A DNA stretch of 24,682 bases from Choristocarpus tenellus KU-1152 (Eukaryota > Phaeophyceae): positions 1 through 24,682 of the forward strand of contig CAXNAD020000202.1 of assembly GCA_964200185.2 (NCBI GenBank), read 5' to 3'. Shown here piece after piece: positions 11,869 through 23,234 of this stretch (position 1 is the stretch's first letter; each line of letters starts with the position of its first letter). Made by a program: the position numbers and the translations under genes. The notes beneath the pieces were generated by a model. The model worked only from the letters and a program-made list of their open reading frames with translations, was not told where the DNA came from and ran no database searches.

Positions 11869-12450
11869 GAGACAAGAGCAGAGTATGATACAGTAATGTC
11901 TAGTCATGTCCACACCACTACCCTGATCTTGGAATATCTTCAAGGAGGACTACTTTGGTTTTGTGGTGAAAGGGTCCAAGAGAACCATGCACAAGACATG
12001 TAATTGGATTAATGATTTTTTGTCCTTGTGAACTTCAGCACGCACTGTCCTTTGACACATTTTCCACTCTATTCAGTTGGGCGATGTAGGCCCCATGTAG
12101 ACATATTGGGACCAGAGGCAGGTAATGCATTAATACTGATCATGAACAAGGTATACATTTGTATAAAAATAGTAAACAGTATCATTAATAGAAAAGAAGG
12201 AACGACAGAGATTAGAAAAGAAAAACTGCTGATCCCATGTGCAAAAAACTTCACTGTTGGTAATAGTGCACCCACTAAACTAGTCCCTCAACAACGAGGT
12301 TGCATCTTCCACTATTAATCTTAGTTCTACCACTACTACTACTAGGTCATTTTCATTCGCCACCTCTAAAATCATTTGCATCATTGAGGATAGGAACCAT
12401 TGCATCCCCAACAGCAACAGCCCTCCCTGACCACATTTCCACATTACAAC

Positions 12451-15400
12451 CTAATCCTTCCAGTCCCCATCGAACCCAGAAAAACCTGTGAGGTTGAATA
12501 TGGGGTAGTAGTCCTGAGTCATAGGTGTGGACACATTCACAATGCACAGCAGAGAGTGAGTGGGAAGGGGCAGGGATGGTAGGGTGGGATTAGAACATGG
12601 TAAACATTCTAAACAAAGGAATGCCAATAATGTCTATGCTCCCTCAAGTTATCAGTCAAGTTATCAGAAACAATAAGTGGTACACTAAGTGTGATGTTAT
12701 TTTTTAATTCATAGGGTTGACTTGCAGCCCCCATATCAGGCAATGAATAATGCCAACCTTCAGTGAAAGATACTAACCTTAAATAGGAAGTCACAATGCT
12801 AAACTAACACATTCTTTGTATTATAGTGGTAATAAATGAAAAGACAACATACAACTGCAGAACAACATAGGATGCAACATAAATACATTCAAGGCCCCTT
12901 GCACTTGGAATATTTCTTCAAAACAATATATTGAGAAAACATGTAACCTAGACATGAATAGACAACATCACCTCTCCCTGCCCAAACTCTGCGCAAGTCT
13001 GCATAAAAGGCAAGGAGAAGTACTGCACAGAACCACTTCAACAGAAGGCTAAGCCATATTGTTCATCTGTTATCAACACAATATCCTTACCTTCTTCTCT
13101 ATCTTTGAGCACCAGTTCCAGGATGATGTCAGACGACCGTCTATGCAGCTGCCGCCATCATCTCCATCCCCATCAAATCCATGCTGTACCAAAAGTACAT
13201 TAAAAAACAATACAACATTGGCATCGGTAGTTTCATCATCACCTCAAAAAGAATGCCGTTGCACTGATAATAAAATAAAACACAAAAAAGTGTTTAGTTA
13301 CATCATACTGACTTCAGTGAACAATATAATATGTAAGCATCAATTCTTTACTGGTTCCAACAGTATCAAATTACTCAATTGAGTATGATTGAATCGAAGT
13401 ATGTCTGTGAGAAAGTACAATAAATATAAATATACTATCACTATAACGGTCAGATTATTACCACCCCAATCATACTTCAAATTAATAAATCCACTCAACT
13501 GAAACATCGCAATTCACAACAGGATACTACTCAGTAATGCACTACTCTATAAACCAAACCCTACTGATTAACAGCACAATTCCTACACAGTATTTACATA
13601 ACAGTATCATTCTATTTATTGACTGTTCCTAGTTGTGATCAAACAGCTCCTCCATAAAATAAAAAACATAATCCCTAAACAGTGTACAGTACAAGACAAA
13701 CAGAACTAGACCATCATATCTCATATCTCCACACCTCATGGTGCAATATATTAACAATAAAACAAACATCCCACCTTGAAGAAATCTGACAATATCCTCA
13801 TCTTCAGATTGTAGACTCTCTCCCATTCATCATCCACATACTGACCAAGGACAGGGTCATCAACAAGCTCATCCAAGGATACCACTGTGTTCACAATTGG
13901 TCCAAGGATGCGTGGTATCTGAGGAACAAGGTTTCCCAACAGTATGAGGGGTGGAGAATTGCATAGAAAGGCCAGGCCCTAGGTTGATGGTAGAAAAAAT
14001 TATATCACAAACAAACCACAATTGTCAACAAATCGGTATTTTAAAAAGACACTTTACACTCTGCAAGGAACAGTTCTTAATCTGAAACTGCAAAAAAGGG
14101 TCAGATATCAAGTTTTAACCTCATTCAAAGAGTCAGATATCAAGTTTTAACCTCATTCAAAGAGACAGATATCAAGTTTTAACCTCATTCAAAGAGACAG
14201 ATATCAAGTTTTAACCTCATTCAAAGAGACAGATATCAAGTTTTAACCTCATTCAAAGAGTCAGATATCAAGTTTTAACCTCATTCGAAGAGACACAAGT
14301 CAAGTTTCACCTCGTTAACCTCACACAACAATCCAACAAATCCAACATTTCTTATCCAAAATGCATCAGGCTTAAAAAAAATCAGTGACATCAACAACCT
14401 TGTCCTGTCTATGATAGGATACCCCAGCACTCTAGCTCTGAGTCAGCACTGCTTACCTGTGTGTACTTGTCGATGAACATGAGTGCATTTGGGACATCTC
14501 TGTCTCCAAGGTGCACCACACTTAGTCCCACCCATGGTCCACAGTCAGATTGCACAACATTCAGGATACGCCACATTTCCATGCTCACTGACGGACAAGT
14601 TTGTACCCTGGCATTAGTCACATTAGTCACATTAATGGACCAGTATTTCAGCAACATCAAGTAGCATAGTGAAGAGATCAAGAGCACCTCATGTCAACAG
14701 AGTATCTTCAACACACCAAAAAAGGCAGTTACCTGAAAGAGTATGTATTACTACTGTTGAATCAGCTAATGCCATCTTGGTCCCAAATGACCAAGGATAG
14801 GTACTTACTTCCATCTTGAATGTTTGATTCGACACTCTCACGTACAGATACCTCAATCAAAAGCAAACGTGGCCACCCCTGTCAGTGCCATCCCCTTCCT
14901 TACCTATTTAGTCCCTGTCCTGTGTTGCAAAGGCGGTATGTGGCACGTCCATTGAGCAAATCACTATCTGCAAAATACCATAACCTGTCAAAAAAGAATG
15001 AGTGCCATCACAGGGTCAGGAGGATTCACCGTCCAGCAAAATTAATGACAAGATACAGTTGGGTTTGTACACAGTTCAAAACAGGTAAGACATACTACAC
15101 TTACAAGCTTCCATGTCACAGTCTGTCTTATGTGAACAGTCTTACGTGACAACCTCAGTTGGGGTACAGTCATGCCACACACATGTAACACTAGAAGCAC
15201 ACCCTTGTTACCTCAATAAATAAATACACACCTCCACACACACCAAGCACATCAATCACAAACATCAATGACCTTCCAGGGACACAAGTCTCTACCCTAC
15301 CTGTACATGTTACGCATGGCCTCACTCCAAAGGCGCAGGCTCTGTGTCACAAATGTATACTGTGTTCGATGGTCATGGGAAAGCTTTGCCGATGAGCCAG

Positions 15401-18400
15401 ATCCAAGAAAGGAAGAGCCAAACCTACCCCTACCAAAGGAGGTATTGAAGGGGTTTGTAGAGGGGGAGAAGTTGAACAACACATCAGAGTCATTGCGACT
15501 TTTCCTATTTCGAACTGGTGTGTATTCCACTTGATATCTATTCTGTCAGGGATGCCACAGACAGGAATACTACATTTACCCCCCCTCCTCTAAAAGATTA
15601 CAAAGGTAGCAGACCACTCGAAAGTAAAATTTGCATGTGGAACAAGATTACATACGAGTTTGAAAAACTAAAAACTAACAAAGTCATCAATCAGCACGTA
15701 ACAAAGCACAACACTCACGCACCCATATGATCCGTAGAAGTTTTGAGCAGGACTGTACAGTATTGAGGAGGATATCCTGTACAATCAACACACAATGGGC
15801 ATAATGAAGGCCAACGAAGGTTAAGAAATTCAATGAAAGGTGATGGATGGTATGAGGGGTACAGCCCTGCATGACTGTGACTTCTCAGCCTCTCGATTCG
15901 CCTGCACACCTCTATAAAACTCAAAGTATATATGAAACACATAACCATCACCTCAGGAACACCTCATGCATTTCCAACAAATAACACATGCCTACAATTG
16001 TATGACAAATATCAGGCAACAAATGCAAAAGACTAGTCCGTACACTCTACACGTATTAATAGGCATAGACTTTGTACAAAACCACTGTACCAACACACCT
16101 TTTTCTTCCCACCAGTCTCAAGCTCCACTGTCCCTCTGGTTTGTCAGGATCAAAGTTTTCCTTCAGAAGATCCAACATCCTGTGAAATAAAATAAAATTG
16201 CAATTTTCATAACAGCATGGGCAATGTTGGGGTTGAAAAGATGTCAAGTCCTCTTTGACAAGTGCAGTGGATGTTATGTAATATGAAAAAAAAATAGCAT
16301 GAAAATACAAATCGTACCATTACAGTGAGTTTAATGTTGGGTTAGATGTGTTGGGGGCCATTGAGCCACATGTCTACAATTGGCATGCCATAATGCCTTC
16401 AATCTTTGCAACATCTTCCTACTGGAGATGAAGATCACTTGCTTCATATCAGTGAGCGATCCAACAATGTAGATACATTAGACTATGCTATCTAACCCTC
16501 TTCATGGGAGACACAATATTAACAGAACATCCTAATAGTGACATCATCAACTATCACTTGCATAGCCTGTGGTGGATGTGCCATAGATGTACACGCTACA
16601 ATTATATAGAAATAGTAAACCATGCAACAAACAACAGTTGCTTTAAAGTTAGGTTGAAAGTCAAGTTGAATTATCTTGATGTGTTACAAAATGTTCCTAA
16701 AGTGCCTAAGGTACAGAGGTGAAACACAAATGCAAGACAGTCTTGAGTAGATCAACCTGCTTACAATGCTATTAGCAGCCTTCAAATCCAGCATCCACAG
16801 ACCTAAACAGTACTTGGTATCTGGTACAAACCATTATATTTTTATTGCACATGCCAAGGTTGGAAGAAATAGTGACACCATACATTCCCTTGCAGTATCT
16901 AACCCTAGCCCAAACCCATTTTCAACATCAGGTCTGGGATCCCCCACTCCAATGTGATTGATGTCAACACCACACATTGGAGTGACATGGAGCAACATTA
17001 CATAATCAAGGGCTAGGGCTCACACCGAACAAAATTCTGTTATATTACTGTATATATGTTAATATATTAATATATATACATAATTACCCTAATGCATCTT
17101 ACTGCAACTGTGCAAACATAAACAAAACTTACACAACTCTAAAGTCAACAGGTCCTTTGGCATAGCAAACGTCCTTAGACTGTAGAAACATGCTTTGAAG
17201 AACAGGTATCAATCAACACGCAAGCATGTATGAGGTACGGACAAGTTCAAATCTAAGACACAGGGCCAACCTTTCAACAGGGCTGACATTAAAAGCTAGG
17301 TAGTTGTTGGCATCAGCAATGGAGTCTAGAGCTCTCTCCACATCAGCTTTTGAGAACTTGTCAGAGGAGTACTGTGCTATTAGCTCCATTCGTGCACTGC
17401 GTTTCCGAGAGATATGTTGAGACACCTATAATGAGGGGGGGGGGGGGGGTTTCAGAGAGGTTTGTGAGACAAATGGAATCANNNNNNNNNNTCCGGTCCG
17501 ATACGCTGAGCCACGCGCTGTTCGAACGTGTGTAGAGCGAGTTGAGGGGGGGGGGGGGGGGGGGGTGGGGGGAGTTTCAGAGAGGTTTGTGAGACATATG
17601 GAATCAGTAATCAAGACTGACTCAATGCTTGACACAAAAAACACCTTGGATAGTTGCAGCCTTGAATAAATTCCTCTTGCACAAGTATACTTTGCTGTGA
17701 ATCTTGTACTAATAATAATACACAAGTACTGAAGCATATAACCATGACAATTAAAATTAAAATTAAAAATACTACTATTGAGAATGACCCCCTTGCACAC
17801 ATGACAATCTCTCAATAGGCCGAGGATTTGAATGGGGGACACAGAGCACTCACTCAAAGTTGGCATCAAAAAGTATGTCTAGACAGCTACAGCCAACATC
17901 ATGGGATGAATTAAACAACGAGCGTTGTTCCATCATATCAACAAAGGCAATGAAAAGCAATGCACTGATTGACTCTAACTCACAATCGAAAATACAACCA
18001 TTTACCCAGGCTGGATGGTACACTGTACTAATCAAAAGGTGGTCGTGCACTTAGTTAATCATCTCACTCCAGTTTGACTACACAAATCAACCAAAATATA
18101 GGTACTTTTCCTAAAATTTGTTCTACTGTTACAAGGTGCTGAACAATCCAATATACCGAGGACAACATGAAGCACAGCAGGAGAATCCACTTACCTCCTC
18201 CTTCCTCATGTTCTTTGCAGAAAATTCAGCAGTGGCATGATATACACGATTATCCCTCAGCAGATCCAATCCCTCGCGTTCAGACACAAAGCTGTGAACC
18301 ATCTAAATGCCCTTGATCATATTTTGATGGCGTCAGCACAAAAGGTTAGGGTAAAATTCTTGTATGCCATAAGAACATTATCAAATTTCAAGTAGACTGA

Positions 18401-21400
18401 AATAAATCTTTCTCAGTACGAATAGCCTGTGATACGTATAAAACAGAGTGTCATACTGTAAGAGTAGAACAAGGGAAACATACATTCTTCACTCCTACAC
18501 CAAACCCCAAAAACAATCAAGCCTGCAGCATACCTTTGTCATACTACAAGTTGTCTTTAATTACTTTAGTAGAGTATTTTCATTACAAAATACACACCGA
18601 CACATCACACACACACATCACATCACATCACATCACATCACATCAAAAATAATACATTTATGTAACAAGTCGTAGTTTTTAGCCTGCTTTGACAGTGTAA
18701 CATCTCCTTTCAAGATCAACTATTGCAAGCAATCAGAGATAAACTTGCCTTGATGTCTTTCACAAGGCAGACACGTGAACTTCTCAGTGCCTGTGAGTCC
18801 TGCAGCATGTACATCATCTTTCCGTACTGACTCCTGAATTTATCAGGGTTGGTAATCTTGTACCGGCGTCCCACCTGAGAGAGTCAGTTATTGGACAACA
18901 AGAGGAGCATTTTGTCAAGACAGGGCAACATTTCAAGTACAAACATAATGCACAAGTTAAAAACAGGGGAAAGAGAAGACCTTTTGTTGTGCACAACTCT
19001 TGTTAATGAGTTGTGTTCCTACGTATCCTATGTATGCTCCTCTCATCGACAACCACAGCTACAAAACACAACTTGATATAGTGGGTGCAGTCAGTACGTG
19101 GGAATCAACAATGGAGAGTCCTAGGAAGAATCAATTTCAGGCGAAGCAGCAAATGATTGAGGCAAAGGGGCACCTCGAAAATCTCCTGAAAGAACTCCTC
19201 ATTGCCCTCAAGATTATCACCACATAAAACCTTTTCACCACCCTTGGGGTCACCTGCAGTCAAACAATCAGAGGAACGAACATCAACAATCATCAAAACC
19301 CAACTGGAATGTTGAACATTAAGGCCCAAGGTCATCATAGTACAGGAATCCATAAGGTAGACTTGAGTAAGGTTATGTGCAAGGTTGGTTTGGCAAGGTG
19401 TGTAAGTTCAGTCCTACATTAAATCACCATCTTGCACTTGACAAGTTCGATGGGACCATATTTTAGACAGTGGCAAGGCAGGGGGGGGTGACCTTGAACA
19501 ATCACAATGCCCACAAATATGAGGATAGTGAATGTGATAAATACTTGTTGGGTGTTACTAATTTTCCAATGTGCTGTCAACCCTGCAAACCAAGTACCCA
19601 TTTCTAGTTGGATCTCACCAGCAACCAGCATGCATAACAGAAGCCGTAAAATACACCTAAGCTCACGAGCAACAGTCTTGCTCTTCTCTCCCCATCGGGA
19701 AATCACATCAACCCTGGGACAGGATGAGGAAGTATATTGATCAATGACAGGGATTACCAGACTACACAGAAGTACAAACATGGCTACAGATAAATTGATA
19801 ATGAAAGTGTTTCACTCTCAGATCACTTGACCTTTGCATTGAAATGGACACATCTTGTCTAAAGTTAAAGGTGAGATTATCTACGGAGCTGTACACCTGT
19901 ATCAGATGTCGAATCTACAAGTTATTATTATTATTATTCAGTTGCTGAATAGCATATATATCCTCTCTGTACCTTGCAATGAACCAATGACACTACCAAG
20001 CTAATTGTGGCTATTCATAGCATTTTTGTACTATTGATACTGCACTTGTACCAATGTACATTACACCAAAGCATCATATACAGGACACCAAAGCGATACT
20101 GACAAGGGCTTTCAAAATGAACTGTAGCTCATCCATTATCACAATGACACAAATATACGCTGTTGTCCTTGTCCTTCCCAAAACAATGCGTAACTCTCAC
20201 ATGTCTGTATATTCTGAAGCATTTAGCGCACCATGAAGCATGGCTAGGAGCCGCCGTTCCCTTTCATCCAGACGGAGGGGAATAAACTTGCACTCCTCCT
20301 CCATGCTCCTGCCATTGAAGCCCATAGCTACCTCTCTTAGCCTCCTGCCTGCAAAGTAAACTTTGGTTAAGCTGACTACCAAGCAAAAAAGCAAAAAGAA
20401 GTGTGGGTATGGATGACGAGTACAAGGAATTTGCTCAAAAGCTTAACTTACATAGTGGTGGACAAATTCTGTAAGACATACCTTTCTTGTCTGCAGGGTA
20501 GTCACCCTCTTCCAAGCTTTCACCCTCTACCAAATGTGATATTTTTTCCAGTTGATGGACCTCATGCCAGGCCCCAGTGGTTGCATTGCCAGACACACCA
20601 GGGGGGGGTGGAGGGGGCTCGGGTGCAGTGGAAGGTGCCGGCATAAGTTCGCCAATAAGGGCCCTAGTCACATGCTCGGCCCTCTTTCCATGCCTGGACA
20701 TCAGAGGTTAAAATTCCAACGAAATAAGAGGGATGCAATCAAACTCAAAAACTCAGGAAGGAGGAAAAAATAATTCCAAAACCTGTTTCATTGAGGATGG
20801 AAAGCCCAAAACATATAGACCAAGATGAAGCCTAGTGTTGCCTACATATCTACAACAAAGAAAGCTGCAAACAAAGCATGTCCTCACAAATCCCCAATGC
20901 TTGACACCACAATCGGCGCTATGTAGCTTGAAATATGTACAAGGAATGTGCAAGTCACCTGGGTTGAACCTTGAAGATGTATACCTACTCATGGTGTGGA
21001 AATCCATCCCAAACAGGACACTGAAGAATTGGGAAACTAGGCTTCACACTTTTCACGTACGCACATCTGTAAAACTATCTGGACTAGATTTAATTTAGAA
21101 CAAGCAACCACCTACTGATACACACATCTAGGTCCCTCGCGCCTGATTATCGCTAAGAGTGAAGGTCGACAACACCCAAATTAGGTGACAAACTCTTCCT
21201 AAAAATACACTTTTCACCTATCACACTCACCTGTGAAGGGAACCCCAACAGGGTCGGCAGAAGGGCTCTCCACAAGAAAGGCATTCCATCTCTGCATGTT
21301 GGTCCTCGCACTCAACACAAGTACTAGGACTCTCACTCTGCTCCCCAGGCACGTCTTTGTCGTTCTCCTGAGTTCTGATGTCAGTATCTCTTCCATTGAC

Positions 21401-22037
21401 ATTCCCTCCAGGGTTTGCTACTCTCTGCCATCGTGCCTCCGATTCTTCCTCTAGTTCCTCTGCCAAAGAGTGGAAGCTGAGAGCTTCCTCATCACCCTTT
21501 CCTGAAGAAGGGATGGCATCTTCTCTTTGCGTAACAGAGACGTAGTTCAGTCCAGCGTCTGGGGTTATGAGGCCGTTCGCGCAAGGTTGTTCTTCGGACG
21601 GCAGCTGATCAGATGCCATTAAGCTCTGACGATTTTCCAAGACCGTGGGTAAGGCAGGGGTCCCGGTTGCAGAGGGAATTTCGTCAAGAAACGCTTTGAT
21701 ATATGCGAAGGAGAAGGAAAGTGGACAAATGCAGACACCAACTTGCGCGTGAAGGGAAGAACAAACGCAATCTAAATTGCACATTGAAAATGAATAATGG
21801 TCGAATATGCGGCTATCACAGAACCTGTATTGGCCAATAACGCTCTTAGCTAAGAAGATAACATACCACGATCTCCTTTGAAGATGTTTTTCGGACAACC
21901 GCAACCTTTTCCCTCAATGATGCTGCCAATTTAGACCCATGAATATCTACTCCGGCACCATCGTTACTTTCCCCTGAAGCAGTCGAATAAATAGCTGGCG
22001 GATCATCAGCAGCGACCTCTCCATTTTTGAAAGGCAT
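12451..22037 (-). CDS. UPF0652/DUF2009 family protein with N-terminal B-box zinc finger
   Basis: Sixteen exons (coding order): 22037-21867, 21625-21231, 20693-20482, 20348-20201, 19713-19619, 19253-19174, 18874-18749, 18302-18195, 17425-17271, 16179-16099, 15504-15301, 14984-14904, 14607-14457, 13918-13775, 13183-13091 and 12513-12451. They sum to 2,307 bases, or 768 residues plus TAG. Residues 1-159 are acidic and low-complexity. Residues 160-196 form a B-box-like zinc finger (CVEC, CLSC, CRPC, then H188 and H196). From about residue 279 to the end the protein follows the DUF2009 (UPF0652) family: [99 protein letters not shown] and the terminal [11 protein letters not shown]. The family's molecular function is unknown to me. 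Exon 11 adds a Ser/Gly/Phe-rich insertion before [11 protein letters not shown]. The start of exon 2 is the weak point: 21625 fits phase, while 21693 has a better pyrimidine tract but the wrong phase. No membrane segment or signal peptide is seen. Confidence 0.9.
14101..14320. repeat. 32-base minisatellite, six copies plus a degenerate seventh
   Basis: Copies of TCAGATATCAAGTTTTAACC plus 12 more bases start at 14101, 14133, 14165, 14197, 14229 and 14261. Some carry ACAG in place of TCAG, and a decayed copy follows from about 14293. The near identity of the copies points to recent expansion. The array is in intron 13 of the UPF0652 gene. Each unit contains the palindrome GATATC. Confidence 0.95.
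14612..14638. repeat. 9-base repeat abutting a splice acceptor
   Basis: CATTAGTCA occurs twice, followed by CATTAATGG. On the minus strand this is the sequence immediately upstream of the exon 13 acceptor (TAATGCCAG), so the acceptor has a repeat in place of a normal pyrimidine tract. Confidence 0.75.
17433..17606. repeat. duplicated G-tract unit flanking an assembly gap
   Basis: A run of 15 G (17435-17449) is followed by a 32-base unit (17450-17481). After the gap and 54 bases of more GC-rich sequence, a 20-G run (17546-17565), a T and six more G precede a second copy of the unit (17575-17606) that differs at one base. On the minus strand the first run is the C-rich pyrimidine tract directly upstream of the exon 9 acceptor of the UPF0652 gene. 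Confidence 0.85.
17482..17491. other. assembly gap (10 N)
   Basis: Ten N characters lie between the end of the first 32-base repeat unit and a GC-richer 54-base segment. The length is probably a placeholder. The gap lies wholly in intron 8 of the UPF0652 gene and does not affect the coding model. Confidence 0.98.
17751..17770. repeat. TTAAAA hexamer array
   Basis: Three and a half copies of TTAAAA in intron 8 of the UPF0652 gene, just after a short AAT run at about 17711-17720. Confidence 0.7.
18303..18748 (-). other. GC-AG intron 7 of the UPF0652 gene
   Basis: Exon 7 ends ATCAAG|GCAAGT on the minus strand, an otherwise perfect donor consensus with C at position 2. The next exon begins after CATTTAG at 18302 and continues in phase 0 with [18 protein letters not shown], which matches the family at the expected place. 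No GT donor nearby would keep both sides of the alignment. Confidence 0.8.
18616..18645. repeat. CATCA pentamer microsatellite, six copies
   Basis: Six perfect CATCA units preceded by a CA-rich stretch, inside the GC-AG intron of the UPF0652 gene. Confidence 0.9.
19922..19938. repeat. TTA microsatellite
   Basis: About five and a half TTA units in intron 4 of the UPF0652 gene. Confidence 0.8.
20482..21625 (-). other. B-box zinc finger split between exons 2 and 3
   Basis: Exon 2 ends inside the finger after WGSLH plus two bases of an Arg codon, with donor CACAG|GTGAGT at 21231. Exon 3 starts at 20693 after TGTCCAG and completes the Arg, then reads [16 protein letters not shown]. The ligand pattern is C-x2-C-x8-C-x2-C-x4-C-x2-C-x4-H-x7-H, with another His between the last two. 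B-boxes bind two zinc ions and usually mediate protein contacts. Exon 3 continues into a Pro-rich linker (PEPPPPPPG). Confidence 0.8.
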
Positions 22038-22377
22038 CCTAGTGTGAGGTCAACTTCTCCTCGTTCACTCTCAACTAAGTATTTCAACACCTTCTACGGG
22101 CATTGTTAAATTTTGTATTTTTCATTTGGTATTTGTAAATAGACTATATACTCGAAGTGGAGATCATTAGAGCTCTAGAATATCTATTATACTTACATAT
22201 ATATATAGTAAAGGGCACAACTGAAATATGAACAGGTTGATAAAATCAATATTGTAGTTGATTTATTTGGGTTTCTTACACCATGGTCGAGAAGAATTAC
22301 ATTGTGTGAACGAAAATATGAATGTACCATCTTTGGAATAGAGACTTAACTATGTCTTTGCAAACCTATTGGTTCGA
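22038..22377. other. upstream region of the UPF0652 gene
   Basis: About 340 bases separate the start codon of the UPF0652 gene from the stop codon of the next minus-strand exon. It is AT-rich with a TA run at about 22196-22208. I see no coding content. Confidence 0.45.
22144..22150 (-). promoter_or_regulatory. possible TATA box of the UPF0652 gene
   Basis: GAGTATATAGTC on the minus strand lies about 107 bases upstream of the ATG at 22037. This spacing is similar to that of the TATA-like run before the plus-strand gene. The surroundings are AT-rich, so chance is a real alternative. Confidence 0.25.
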
Positions 22378-22452
22378 TCATAGAGTATCTGAAAACGAAG
22401 TTATAGTGCCTTCTGAACACAATAGGGAGATGAGTTCGGCAATTTGTGCGAC
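22378..22452 (-). CDS. likely terminal exon of another minus-strand gene
   Basis: A strong acceptor, TTTGCTTTCCTTTCAG, opens a 24-codon frame in phase 0 (VAQIAELISLLCSEG, then TITSFSDTL) that ends in TGA at 22378-22380. The amphipathic helical start looks like real protein. Earlier exons must lie to the right. I could not find one with a matching phase-0 donor, so the gene is unidentified. The exon would make this gene a tandem neighbour upstream of the UPF0652 gene. Confidence 0.4.
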   Translation of the reverse strand, partial: VAQIAELISLLCSEGTITSFSDTL

Positions 22453-23234
22453 CTGAAAGGAAGCAAAGTTAACCAGCTCAGTGTAGTACCAGTCGGCGCT
22501 TCGAAGGAGGGCTCAGTTTGGACAGCAATGATGGGAGCGAGAGGATGCCAGGATGCCGTCTGTTGACTGCATCTCAAGGGAGCATTGATCGAGGTGATAT
22601 GAGACATGTACATCAGAGCATGTGATTAAAAACCAGCAGGGTACACTTTGCAGACGTGGACCAGCATGGAACAAGGATGATGCGCGAGGAAGTAAAGTTG
22701 AGAGGTCAAATGTCGCATGCACATCAACGAAGAACGGAAAATTGTCAGTGACGCACTTGACATTGGTGAGAGTGAAGTTGAGGTGGTGGACCGAATCAAC
22801 TTCTATTGATTGCGTCGACTTTCCATAATTGTTTGACATGCAGGACTGCACTTGCCAAAGCAAATGGTTGTGGCTTTGAATGAGAAACCAAGGAAATTGA
22901 GAGGTTGATCAGATTGTGTGTGCCACAGAAAAAGCAGTAGTGAAGACTAAGCAACCAATCACACCCTCAATACATAGAGAAAAAAACGTGCGAATTGACT
23001 GTTATTATTGTGGTGATTCGACTGCTTGTGGTTTGCCTATGGTCTCAAAGGCATATCGCAACTCCTCTACACAACAAGAGCACTACCTCCAATGCATGCT
23101 TTGTTCAGCGTTAGTCTGGCTGCGCTTTCTCCATCTGTTGGAGGTATTGACTGTAGATAGATAAAATACAGCCAACAATTGTCAAGTTCAAAGAATGAAA
23201 TCGACAAGGCCAGGATGTTTTTTATTATCTCCAG
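22453..23234. other. unassigned stretch
   Basis: Open frames exist on both strands near 22513-22863 and 22916-23164, but none has convincing splice borders or a recognisable family. The base composition is less AT-rich than the introns to the left. This may be decayed mobile-element sequence or contain exons I could not resolve. Confidence 0.3.

Larger units (their letters stand above)
9305..12450. other. convergent intergenic region
   Basis: This is the space between the stop codons of the two converging genes. I could not support any exon, RNA gene or repeat array in it. Possible polyadenylation hexamers are AATAAA on the plus strand at 11333-11338 and 11683-11688, and on the minus strand at 11863-11868 (TTTATT on the plus strand). 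The last would give the minus-strand gene a 3' UTR of roughly 580 bases. A small hairpin, GGTGCC-ATCA-GGCACC, lies near 9562-9577. Confidence 0.5.

Noticed and set aside
17426-17869. Proline-rich minus-strand open frame across the gap.
   Set aside because: The proline run comes from the G tracts and N characters in an intron. There is no conserved content.
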